A stretch of DNA of 64,000 bases, from contig NZ_CP046915.1 of assembly GCF_009789675.1 (NCBI RefSeq), positions 1,178,001 through 1,242,000 of the forward strand, given 5' to 3'. This document shows, piece by piece, positions 39,534 through 47,575 of this stretch (the stretch's first letter is position 1; every line of letters starts with the position of its first letter). The notes under the pieces were generated by a model. The model ran no database searches, was not told the DNA's origin, and worked only from the letters and a program-made list of their open reading frames with translations. Made by a program: the position numbers and the translations under genes. The DNA comes from Paraburkholderia acidisoli. GTDB taxonomy: Bacteria > Pseudomonadota > Gammaproteobacteria > Burkholderiales > Burkholderiaceae.

Positions 39534-41638
39534 ACGCGCCCCGCCTGCCGCCGCTGCGCGAGGAGCTGGATCTGCTCGCCGGCCCCGTGCTGCGCGACGG
39601 CCAGCCCACGCACACGCTGCACGACCCGGTGCGCAACCGCTTCTTCCAGCTCGACTGGCCGACCTTCGAGATCCTGCGCTTCTGGCATCTCGGCGATCCC
39701 ACGCTGGTCGCCGAGGCGGTGGCCCGCACGACCACGCTGCAGGTCGACGATATCGACGTGACGCGCGTGTTCGATTTCCTCGCGCAAAACCAGTTGCTGA
39801 TGATCCCGCCGGGCCACGCGAAGACCTATGCGGCCCAGCTCGAGCGGCAACGCGGCTCGTTCTGGAAAATGCTGCTGTCGAGCTATCTGTTCTTTCGCAT
39901 TCCGTTGATCCGCCCCGACCGCTGGCTCGACGCGTGGGCGCCGCGTCTCGGGTGGCTCTACGGCCGGACGTTCTGGACCGCGACGCTCTGCGCGCTGCTG
40001 TTCGGCGTGTTCGAGGTCTATCAGCAGTGGGACGGCTTCACGACCACGCTAGTGGATACCTTCACGTGGTCGGGCATGGCGAGCTACGCGGTCGCGCTCA
40101 TCGTCGTCAAAACCCTGCACGAGTTCGGCCACGCCGTCACGGCCAAGCGGCTGGGCTGCCGTATTCCGTCGATGGGCGTGGCGTTTCTCGTCATGTGGCC
40201 GGTCGCGTACACGGACACCAACGACGTCTGGCGGCTCACCTCGCGCCACGACCGCCTGCGCGTGAACGCGGCGGGGCTCGTGACCGAGGTGACGGTGGGC
40301 GTCTGGGCGATCGCCGCGTGGGCGTTGTTGCCCGACGGCACGCCCCGCGCCATCGCGTTCGTGCTCGCGACCACCACCTGGATCACCTCGGTGATGGTGA
40401 ACTCGAGCCCGTTCATGCGTTTCGACGGCTACTACATCCTGTCCGACTGGCTGGAACTGCCAAACATGCATGCGCGCGCGTTCGCGCTCGCGCGCTGGGA
40501 TCTGCGCGAGCGGCTGTTCGCGCTCGGCCGCCCGCGCCCCGAAATCTTCAGTGCGCGGCTGCATCGCGGCATGATCCTGTTCGCCTGGGTGACGTGGCTG
40601 TATCGGCTGAGCGTGTTCTTCGGCATCGCGGCGCTCGTCTACGCGTTCTTCATCAAGGCTGTGGGCATTCTGCTGTTCTGCGTGGAAATCGTCGTGTTCA
40701 TCATCCTGCCGCCGCTGCGCGAGGTGATGGCGTGGCGCAAGGACTGGCCGGCGATCCGCGCGAGCCGGCGCGGCAAATACAGCGCGCTCGTCGCGCTCGT
40801 GCTGGTGCTGCTGGTGGCGGTGCCCTGGCCCGGCCGCTTCGAGGCGAGCGGCATGCTGCGGCCGCAAAACCTGTTCGTGGTTTATGCGCCCGCGCACGCG
40901 CAACTGGCCACGCTGAACGTGGCGCGCGGGCAAACGGTCAAGGCCGGCACCGTGCTCATGACGATGCACGGCCCCGACATCGAGCGCGAGCGCGCGGCGG
41001 CGCTCGCCCAGCGCGACAGCCTCAAATGGCTGGCGACGGCGGGCGCGTTCGACCAGAACGCGCTGAAGCGCTGGCAGGTGTCGCAGCAGGAACTCAACGC
41101 CGTGGATTCCGCGCTCGACAACATTCAGGCCGATGCCGCTTACTACGCGCCGCGCGCGCCGTTCGACGGGCGGCTCGTCGATCTGCAACCCGATCTCTCG
41201 CCGGGCGACTGGCTGACGCGCCGCGAGCCGATCGCCACGCTGGCCGCCGACGACAGCTGGCAAGTGGTCACGTATCTCGACGAGCGCGAGATCGGCATGA
41301 TTCACGTGGGCGCGCGCGGGCATTTTTATAGCGATGGCTTGAGCCTGCCCGTGATTGCGCTCGAAGTGACGAACATCGAACCCGACGCGAGCCACACGCT
41401 CGCCGAAGGCGAACTCGCGAGTTTCGCGGGCGGCAGCGTCACGGTGCGCAACGAAAAGGGCGTACTGTATCCCGACCGGCCGATCTTCCGCGTGACGCTG
41501 AAGGTGGCGGATACAGTGAATTTCCCGCGTATCCACGAATGGCGCGGTCACGTGGTGATCGACGGCGCGGCCTCGGTGCCCGCGTGGCGGCTGGTGAAGA
41601 ACGCGCTGAGCGTGTTCTGGCGCGAGGCGGGGTTTTAA
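39530..41638 (+). CDS. M50-type membrane zinc metalloprotease fused to an adaptor domain
   Basis: A 702-residue polytopic protein related to putative peptide zinc metalloproteases. A PqqD-like N-terminal domain (about 25-95, HTLHDPVRNRFFQLDWPTFEILR) is followed by membrane helices with the zinc motif HEFGH at 197-201. A second M50 motif (NSSPFMRFDGYY, N291 to D299-G300) is also present. More helices follow to about 440, then a periplasmic lipoyl/beta-barrel adaptor (about 445-700). Such fusions accompany peptide or protein exporters. Here it is the last gene of the block and the only candidate inner-membrane core, since no ABC ATPase or RND pump is present. It might cleave the giant protein's N-terminus or form the conduit; both are inference. 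Confidence 0.87.
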   Translation: MNAPRLPPLREELDLLAGPVLRDGQPTHTLHDPVRNRFFQLDWPTFEILRFWHLGDPTLVAEAVARTTTLQVDDIDVTRVFDFLAQNQLLMIPPGHAKTYAAQLERQRGSFWKMLLSSYLFFRIPLIRPDRWLDAWAPRLGWLYGRTFWTATLCALLFGVFEVYQQWDGFTTTLVDTFTWSGMASYAVALIVVKTLHEFGHAVTAKRLGCRIPSMGVAFLVMWPVAYTDTNDVWRLTSRHDRLRVNAAGLVTEVTVGVWAIAAWALLPDGTPRAIAFVLATTTWITSVMVNSSPFMRFDGYYILSDWLELPNMHARAFALARWDLRERLFALGRPRPEIFSARLHRGMILFAWVTWLYRLSVFFGIAALVYAFFIKAVGILLFCVEIVVFIILPPLREVMAWRKDWPAIRASRRGKYSALVALVLVLLVAVPWPGRFEASGMLRPQNLFVVYAPAHAQLATLNVARGQTVKAGTVLMTMHGPDIERERAAALAQRDSLKWLATAGAFDQNALKRWQVSQQELNAVDSALDNIQADAAYYAPRAPFDGRLVDLQPDLSPGDWLTRREPIATLAADDSWQVVTYLDEREIGMIHVGARGHFYSDGLSLPVIALEVTNIEPDASHTLAEGELASFAGGSVTVRNEKGVLYPDRPIFRVTLKVADTVNFPRIHEWRGHVVIDGAASVPAWRLVKNALSVFWREAGF

Positions 41639-41844
41639 GGGGCGGAGCGCGCGTTCCGCGCCGATCACCGGCGTTTGCAAACCTGCGGCTCGCGCGGCGG
41701 TCGTGCGCGCCTCCGCCGGATTTGCCGGTGCGATGATCGTCCCGCGACCGACCCGCGACCGACTGACGCGGCGCAAGATGCCAGCGCTATCGCTCAGGCT
41801 ATACTCTCGCGCTTTTATTGCCGCGTCTGCACCGAGGAGTTCCC

Positions 41845-42189
41845 ATGAGCGCGTTGCCAGCCTGCCCGAAATGCCAGTCCGAATTCACCTACGAAGACGC
41901 GGGCGTCTACATCTGCCCGGAATGCGCGCATGAATGGTCGGCGGAGGCGGGCGACGCGGTGGCCGAACCGGCGGCGAAGGTGTATCGCGATTCGGCCGGC
42001 AACGTGCTCCAGGACGGCGACACCGTCAACGTCATCAAGGACCTGAAGCTCAAGGGTTCGGGCGGCACGATCAAGATGGGCACCAAGGTGAAGAACATTC
42101 GCCTCGTGGACAGCGATCACGACATCGATTGCAAGATCGACGGCTTCGGCGCCATGAGCCTGAAAACGGAATTCGTGCGCAAGGTGTGA
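41845..42189 (+). CDS. yjdM: PhnA/YjdM-family zinc-ribbon protein
   Basis: A 114-residue protein with an N-terminal zinc ribbon (C9-P-K-C12 … C30-P-E-C33) and the PhnA C-terminal domain ([35 protein letters not shown]). Despite the old name for alkylphosphonate uptake, the family has no proven role in phosphonate metabolism. The start at 41845 has GAGGA upstream. It is a separate unit beginning about 200 bp after the secretion block. Confidence 0.92.
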   Translation: MSALPACPKCQSEFTYEDAGVYICPECAHEWSAEAGDAVAEPAAKVYRDSAGNVLQDGDTVNVIKDLKLKGSGGTIKMGTKVKNIRLVDSDHDIDCKIDGFGAMSLKTEFVRKV

Positions 42190-42201
42190 GCGCGCCGCGC
42201 T

Positions 42202-42609
42202 TTACGTGCGCAAGCGCGCGACGTGTGCGCCGCGCGGCGTGAGCCAGGCCAGCGCCGCCGCGACGATGAACAGCGCGGGCACGTCGCCGAGCAGATGGCC
42301 GAGATGGCCCATGCCGTCCATGCCGGTGCCGAACGACTGCACGGCCATGATCGCGCCGTGCACGACGCTCGACCACACCGTGAACCAGATCAGGCTCAAG
42401 TGCTGGAGCGGATCGCGCGACGCCAGCAGCAGGAACACGCCGAGCGTTGCGTAAATGCCGACGATCATGAGCGGATAGTCGGAGTGGCCGCTGTGCCATG
42501 TCCAGCCGGAAGGCCATACGATCATGAGCGGCCCGATCGCGAACACGGCGATCAGCCCCACGACGATCAAGGCGATGCGCAACGCGGCAAGCCGTTGGGT
42601 ATCGTTCAT
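42202..42609 (-). CDS. Small four-helix membrane protein (DUF6632-like)
   Basis: A 135-residue hydrophobic protein with about four helices (IALIVVGLIAVFAIGPLMIVW, YPLMIVGIYATLGVFLLLAS, HLSLIWFTVWSSVVHGAIM, VPALFIVAAALAWL). Histidines and DGMGHLGHLLGD lie between helices 3 and 4. It looks like the DUF6632 family, which has no known function. It is convergent with yjdM and downstream of the cardiolipin synthase gene on the same strand (142 bp). Confidence 0.75.
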   Translation of the reverse strand: MNDTQRLAALRIALIVVGLIAVFAIGPLMIVWPSGWTWHSGHSDYPLMIVGIYATLGVFLLLASRDPLQHLSLIWFTVWSSVVHGAIMAVQSFGTGMDGMGHLGHLLGDVPALFIVAAALAWLTPRGAHVARLRT

Positions 42610-42751
42610 GTCGCTCTCCTCGAAAGCGCGCATGCCTGCAAACATGCGCGCGTACGTGCTACGTGTGCAAAGACGTATGCAAATGCGCGAGCGAATTGCC
42701 GCGCGGGCGCGCGCGGCGGCGTTGCGGTTAGGGTTGCGGCTGAAGTTGCCG

Positions 42752-44023
42752 CTAGAGTTGTGAGTCGAGCAGCGCGGCCACGCGTTCCAGTAGTTTCTCC
42801 CTCAGCGGGCGCCGGCGCCAGTCCTCCAGCGTGATGCGCTTCGCGTGCGCGATGTCTTCGTCGAATATCCGGGTCTGCTGGCGCGCGAAATCGCGGTCGT
42901 AGATGTTGAGGTTCGCTTCGTCGTTGAGCTTGAACGAGCGGCTGTCGAAGTTGGTCGAGCCCACCGAGACGAGCAGTTCGTCCACCACGATCAGCTTGCA
43001 GTGGAACATTGTTGGTTGATATTCGTGCATCTCCACTCCGGCCGCGAGCAAGTCGCCCCAGCACGCGCGCGACGCCTCGCGCACCGTGTGCGTGTCGATG
43101 CGTTTGCCCGGCGTGATGATGCGCACCTTCACGCCGCGTTTGGCCGCTTCCACGATCGCGTTGATCGTGAGTTTGTCGGGCACGAAGTACGCGCTCGACA
43201 ACTCGATGGTGTGCGTGGCGGCCGTGATGGCCATGAGGTACATGAGCTGCATGTCGTCGCTGCCGCCCGAGGGCGAACTGCTGAACATGTGCGCGTAGCC
43301 GTCGCCGGCTTCCTCGATGGCGGGAAAGTACGCCGCGCCGTGCAGCACGTTGCCGGTGGCCTTGACCCAGTTGTCCATGAAGACCGCCTGCATCTGCCCG
43401 ACCACGGGGCCTTCCACGCGAAAGTGCGTGTCGCGCCAGTGCTTTTCGTTCTGCGCGTGCCCGGTCCATTCGTCGGCGATCCCCACGCCGCCCGTGAAGC
43501 CGATGTGCCCGTCGATCACGAGCAGCTTGCGGTGCGTGCGGTCGTTCATGCGGCCGAGTCCGGTCCAGTGCGGCTTGTGATACTGCACGACTTCCGCGCC
43601 GGCCTCGCGCAGCATCCGCAAATAGCGCTTGTCCATTTTCGACGTGCCGACCCAGTCGAGCAGCACATGCACCGCAACGCCCGCGCGCGCCTTGTCCGAG
43701 AGCGCCTGGGCGACTTCCTCGCCGATCGCGCCGGACCAGTAAATGAAGGTCTCGAAGGTGATGGTGCGTTGCGCCGAGCGTATGCCTTCGAGCATCGACG
43801 GAAAGATCGCGTCGCCGTTCACGAGCACCTCGAAGCGATTGCCGCCGACCACGGGCGGCCCGAGCAGCAGTCCCATCGAGCGCGCGAACTGCGGATCGTC
43901 GCTCCCGTAGAGCCGTTCGATCTTGTGCTCGATTTTTTTCTCGCCGCTCGTGAGGTTCGCCATCACCAGAACGACGACGAGCGTGACCACGACCGTCAGC
44001 ACCACCAGGGCAATCGCCGGCAT
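42752..44023 (-). CDS. cls: Cardiolipin synthase (phospholipase D superfamily)
   Basis: A 423-residue membrane-bound enzyme that condenses phosphatidylglycerol (or PG with PE) to cardiolipin. One N-terminal helix (ALVVLTVVVTLVVVLVMANL) is present. Both HKD motifs are intact: H164-x-K166-x4-D171 (HRKLLVIDG) and H341-x-K343-x4-D348 (HCKLIVVDE). The single N-terminal helix and short length resemble ClsB more than ClsA. The start at 44023 (MPAIALVVLT) is chosen because upstream codons to 44182 look non-coding. Confidence 0.9.
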   Translation of the reverse strand: MPAIALVVLTVVVTLVVVLVMANLTSGEKKIEHKIERLYGSDDPQFARSMGLLLGPPVVGGNRFEVLVNGDAIFPSMLEGIRSAQRTITFETFIYWSGAIGEEVAQALSDKARAGVAVHVLLDWVGTSKMDKRYLRMLREAGAEVVQYHKPHWTGLGRMNDRTHRKLLVIDGHIGFTGGVGIADEWTGHAQNEKHWRDTHFRVEGPVVGQMQAVFMDNWVKATGNVLHGAAYFPAIEEAGDGYAHMFSSSPSGGSDDMQLMYLMAITAATHTIELSSAYFVPDKLTINAIVEAAKRGVKVRIITPGKRIDTHTVREASRACWGDLLAAGVEMHEYQPTMFHCKLIVVDELLVSVGSTNFDSRSFKLNDEANLNIYDRDFARQQTRIFDEDIAHAKRITLEDWRRRPLREKLLERVAALLDSQL

Positions 44024-44190
44024 GCGCAGGCTCCGTGTAAGGGACGGGTGTCCGGAGCGGGTAGTGTACGGGCGTTTGCGGCGGCGCATACGTTGGCGGT
44101 CGCCGGTGCGGTGCGGGCTGAGCGAGCCGTGCACCGTGGCGCGATCGGCGTGTCGATGAAAACAGCGCTTGCGCGCCGCCAAGGTAAACC

Positions 44191-44216
44191 TATATGATTC
44201 GTATATGGATCATATA
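44191..44216 (+). promoter_or_regulatory. Palindromic operator candidate before the ParD-like gene
   Basis: TATATGAT, ten bases and ATCATATA form a perfect 8-bp inverted repeat in an AT-rich patch, 11 bp before the GTG start. The ribosome site AAGGAG (44216-44221) touches it. As the first gene encodes a ribbon-helix-helix-type protein, autoregulation at this site is likely but inferred. Confidence 0.6.
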
Positions 44217-44227
44217 AGGAGTGTAGT

Positions 44228-44440
44228 GTGGGCATCGTGAATATCGACGACGAGTTGCACGACCAGATTCGCAAGGCGAGCGCCGTGTCGTGCCGGTCGA
44301 TCAACGCGCAAGCCGCTTTCTGGATCAAGATTGGTATGTTGTGCGAAATGAATCCCACGCAGACCTTCAACGAGATCGTGGCAAGCGAGCTTCGCAGCGC
44401 GGGCGTGGCGCCGCAGAAGATCAGGGTCTCGGCGTCATGA
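44228..44440 (+). CDS. ParD-like antitoxin-family protein
   Basis: A 70-residue protein starting with GTG. It matches the ParD-like family (DELHDQIRKASAVSCRSINAQAAFWIKIGM), a ribbon-helix-helix relative of type II antitoxins. The expected toxin (ParE/RelE) is absent. The next gene, overlapping by four bases, encodes a methionine aminopeptidase. It may be a repressor of that gene. A strong ribosome site (AAGGAG) lies upstream. Confidence 0.8.
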   Translation: MGIVNIDDELHDQIRKASAVSCRSINAQAAFWIKIGMLCEMNPTQTFNEIVASELRSAGVAPQKIRVSAS

Positions 44441-45204
44441 TTAAAAGTCCTGAAGAAATCGAAGTCATGGCCGAGTCGGGCAGGCGCCTCGCGGAGGTGT
44501 TCGCGCATCTGGACCAGCTCGATCTCGCCGGCATGTCGACCCTGCAGGTGAACGATCTGGTCGACGACTTCATCGTGAACACGCTCGAATCGCGCCCGGC
44601 CAGCAAGGGCCAATACGGCTATGCGTATGCCCTGAACGCCTCGCGCAATCACGTGGTGTGCCATGGCGTGCCGTCCGCCGCCGAGATCCTGCAACGCGGC
44701 GACATCGTCAATCTCGACATCACGCTGGAAGCCAACGGTTTTATCGCCGATTCCAGCAAGACCTATCAGGTCGGCGAGGTCTCGCCGCTCGCGCAACGGC
44801 TCGTGCAGGTCACGTACGAGGCAATGTGGAAGGGGATTGGCGCGGTGCGTCCGGGCGCCACGCTCGGCGACATTGGGCACGCCATCGAACGGCACGCCAG
44901 AAAGCACGGCTATTCGATCGTGCGCGAATATTGCGGGCACGGCATTGGCCGCGAGATGCACGAGTCGCCGCAAATCCTGCATTGGGGACGCCCGCGCACC
45001 GGGTTGGTGTTGCGCGCAGGCATGGTGTTCACCATCGAACCGATGCTCAATCAAGGCCGCCGCACGGTGCGAACCGAAGACGACGGCTGGACCGTCGTGA
45101 CGTGCGACGGGCAACTGTCCGCGCAATTCGAGCACACCGTGGCGGTCACGCGCAACGGCGTGCGCGTGCTCACGTTGCGGCCCGGCGAGCGGCAGCTGAA
45201 CTAG
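44437..45204 (+). CDS. map: Type I methionine aminopeptidase (second paralogue)
   Basis: A 255-residue cytoplasmic enzyme that removes N-terminal methionine from new proteins. The metal ligands are D94, D105, H168, E201 and E232, and the substrate histidine is H76 (VCHGVPS). No N-terminal zinc extension is present. The start overlaps the stop of the ParD-like gene (ATGA), so the pair is co-translated. This is probably an accessory copy; the housekeeping map in this group lies near rpsB. The reason for coupling to a ParD-like protein is unknown. Confidence 0.93.
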   Translation: MIKSPEEIEVMAESGRRLAEVFAHLDQLDLAGMSTLQVNDLVDDFIVNTLESRPASKGQYGYAYALNASRNHVVCHGVPSAAEILQRGDIVNLDITLEANGFIADSSKTYQVGEVSPLAQRLVQVTYEAMWKGIGAVRPGATLGDIGHAIERHARKHGYSIVREYCGHGIGREMHESPQILHWGRPRTGLVLRAGMVFTIEPMLNQGRRTVRTEDDGWTVVTCDGQLSAQFEHTVAVTRNGVRVLTLRPGERQLN

Positions 45205-45260
45205 CGCAGCCTGGCGCGAGCCTGCTCAAACTCGCGCGAACTCGCACGGACTCGCGCAAA

Positions 45261-45902
45261 TCAGCGCAGCGCCGAAAGCGCGATCAAGCCGCCAAAGCCG
45301 ATCAAGACTGTGCCCGTCAAGCGCTTGCCCCAACGCGCATTGCCTTCGCTGCGCAAGAGCGGCAGCACGCGCGTCGCGATACCCGCATAACCGCCGAGCA
45401 CGATCAGCTTGATCGCGACAAAGAGCGCGATGAGTTGCAGCATGGTCGCGGAACCCGCCTGGGTGGGATCGACGAATTGCGGTAGCAGCGAGGAGAAAAA
45501 CAAAATCGCCTTCGGGTTGCTGATGCCGATGAGAAACGATTTGACCCACAGCGCGCGCACGGAGGCCGGTTGCCGTGCCACGTCGTTCCGGCTTGCGGTC
45601 GCCTTTACCGCGCCGCGGCGCGCACCGCGCCATTGATTCACGCCGAGCCATAGCAGATACAGCGCGCCCGCGATCTTGAGCGCGGCGAACAGGCGCGGAT
45701 TCGCCATCAGCATCGCATCCACGCCCAGCAGCGAGAGTACGGCAAGCGCGCCGATGGCGAGCAGATCGCCGGTGAGAATGCCCACCGCGCGCAGCCAGCC
45801 CACGGCCACGGCATTGTCGACGACGAAGACCGTCGAGGGCCCCGGCGAGCCGACCTGCAAGGCGGCAATGCCGCAGAAAACGAAATAGTGCGCGAGTGTC
45901 AT
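45261..45902 (-). CDS. LysE/RhtB-family exporter
   Basis: A 213-residue membrane exporter of amino acids or related metabolites. The N-terminal VGSPGPSTVFVVDNAVAVGW is the LysE signature, and WVKSFLIGISNPKAILFFSSLLPQF the second family motif; about six helices. It is divergently transcribed from a MocR-type regulator with a 154-bp gap that contains three direct repeats. The export substrate is unknown but is probably an amino compound sensed by that regulator. Confidence 0.9.
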   Translation of the reverse strand: MTLAHYFVFCGIAALQVGSPGPSTVFVVDNAVAVGWLRAVGILTGDLLAIGALAVLSLLGVDAMLMANPRLFAALKIAGALYLLWLGVNQWRGARRGAVKATASRNDVARQPASVRALWVKSFLIGISNPKAILFFSSLLPQFVDPTQAGSATMLQLIALFVAIKLIVLGGYAGIATRVLPLLRSEGNARWGKRLTGTVLIGFGGLIALSALR

Positions 45903-45930
45903 GGCCGTGCCGTCGAAAGGTCGAAGTGAG

Positions 45931-45969
45931 TTTGCTAAGTGGGTTTGCAAAGCGAGTTTGCTAAGCGAG
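45931..45969. repeat. Three 13-bp direct repeats, MocR operator candidate
   Basis: TTTGCTAAGTGGG, TTTGCAAAGCGAG and TTTGCTAAGCGAG lie head to tail, 29-67 bp upstream of the LysE-type gene start and about 90 bp before the regulator gene. GabR/PdxR-like MocR proteins are known to bind direct repeats, so this is the likely operator. Confidence 0.6.
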
Positions 45970-46056
45970 TACAAAAAAGCGTACGCCCGAGTGGCAGGAT
46001 AGGGCGTTTGTGGCCTATCCTGAAGAGCCGTAAATCGCAATCACCACTGGACCACT

Positions 46057-47550
46057 ATGGCGCGAGGCAAAACGCCCGTTCCGCTCGATCTGCCGCTGCC
46101 TGCCGCCGTGGACGAGAACGGCAACGCCGTCAACAAGCACGACAGGGCGTATCGCGCGTTACGCGACGCGATCCTCGAACGCCTGCTGCCCGAGGGCGCG
46201 CGCCTGCCGTCGAGCCGCTTGCTGGCCGAGCGCTGGCAACTCTCGCGCGGCACAGTGGAAAGCGTATTCGATCGCCTGCGCGCCGAAGGCTACGTGACGC
46301 GGCTCGGCGGTTCCGGCACGCGCGTGTGCGCGGTGATACCCGACAACTATCTGCATGCGCCGCCGCCACGAGACGCGAAGCGGGCCAGCGCCGCGGCCGC
46401 GAAACGCGCGCGCAGTACTCAACGGGCCGCGCAGGCGGCCGCGCCGGAGGGCGCGCGCGTGGGCGTGCCGTTCGTCGCAAAGCTCGCGAATCCGCGTTTG
46501 TTTTCGACCGAGGCATGGGTGCGTCACGTGCAGCGCGCGATCGCATCGGCGTCGCTGGAATTGCTGTGTTCGGCGCAGCCGAGCGGCATGGCGCCGCTGC
46601 GCGAGCAGATCGCCGCGTATTTGCGCGCGCACCGCGGCGTGGCCTGCCATGCCGACGACGTGATCGTCACGACCGGCATCCGCCACGCGATCGACCTCAT
46701 CGCGCGCAGCACACTGCGCGAGGGCGACAAGGTGTGCGTGGAGGATCCCGGGTATCGCGCCGTGCATCGCATCTTCGAACTCACGGGCGCCTCGCTCGTG
46801 CATGCGAGCGTCGACGCGCAAGGCGTGAAGGTCGACACCGTGCGCGAGCACGCGGGCGTGCGGCTCGCGTACGTGACGCCCGCGCATCAATCGCCGCTCG
46901 GTGTGACCATGTCGGCCACGCGACGGCTCGCGCTGCTCGAATGGGCCGCCGAACGCGACGCCTGGATCATCGAGGACGACTACGACAGCGACTTCCGCTA
47001 TCAAAGCGCGCCGCTGCCCGCGCTGAAGGCGATCGATCGCGGCGAGCGCGTGATTTACTGCGGCAGCTTCAATCAGGCGCTGTTTTCGAATCTGCGGATC
47101 GGTTACATGATTGCGCCCGAAGCGATCCGCACGCGCATTCTCGCGCTATGGCAAACCATCGGGCGTTCGGTGGGCGTGACGGAGCAACTGGGGCTCGCGG
47201 CCTTCATCGAGCGCGGCGCGCTCGTGCAGCATTTGCGCGTGGCGCGGCTCGAATACCTGAAGCTGCGCGACATCGTCATGAGCGGATTGAGCGTGGCACC
47301 CGCCGTGGCGCAAGGCCGCGCGCGCATCACCGGCGCCGAGGCGGGTTTTCACTTCATTCTGTGGCTGCCGCGCCCATGGAGCGAAGCGGCGTTTTGCAAG
47401 GCCGCGCAGGCGCAGGGCGTTGCGTTGCAGCCGCTCGCTTCGCTATGCCACGCGGTGCGTTTGCCGCCCGCGGTGGTGATCGGCTATACGGCGTTGACGG
47501 CGGCGCAGGCGCGGCTCGCGACGAAGCAACTCGCGGCCTTGCTGACATAG
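46057..47550 (+). CDS. MocR/PdxR-type GntR regulator with Gln in place of the PLP lysine
   Basis: A 497-residue fusion of an N-terminal GntR winged helix (about 27-95, RLPSSRLLAERWQLSRGTVESVFDRLRAEGYV) and a class I aminotransferase-like domain (about 120-495). PLP-pocket landmarks include IIEDDYDSDFRY and the R in NLRIGY. The segment that normally reads SFSKxLFPxLR reads SFNQALFSNLR, so the Schiff-base lysine is Gln340 (codon CAG at 47074). PLP could not be bound covalently in the usual way. It probably controls the divergent LysE-type exporter through the direct repeats between them. Start ATG 46057 has a weak ribosome site. Confidence 0.88.
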   Translation: MARGKTPVPLDLPLPAAVDENGNAVNKHDRAYRALRDAILERLLPEGARLPSSRLLAERWQLSRGTVESVFDRLRAEGYVTRLGGSGTRVCAVIPDNYLHAPPPRDAKRASAAAAKRARSTQRAAQAAAPEGARVGVPFVAKLANPRLFSTEAWVRHVQRAIASASLELLCSAQPSGMAPLREQIAAYLRAHRGVACHADDVIVTTGIRHAIDLIARSTLREGDKVCVEDPGYRAVHRIFELTGASLVHASVDAQGVKVDTVREHAGVRLAYVTPAHQSPLGVTMSATRRLALLEWAAERDAWIIEDDYDSDFRYQSAPLPALKAIDRGERVIYCGSFNQALFSNLRIGYMIAPEAIRTRILALWQTIGRSVGVTEQLGLAAFIERGALVQHLRVARLEYLKLRDIVMSGLSVAPAVAQGRARITGAEAGFHFILWLPRPWSEAAFCKAAQAQGVALQPLASLCHAVRLPPAVVIGYTALTAAQARLATKQLAALLT

Positions 47551-47575
47551 CGGGCCGCATGGGTGGGCGCGTGCC

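Noticed and set aside
44228..45204. Classical type II toxin-antitoxin module
   Set aside because: The ParD-like gene is real, but the partner is a complete methionine aminopeptidase and not a ParE/RelE-type toxin.
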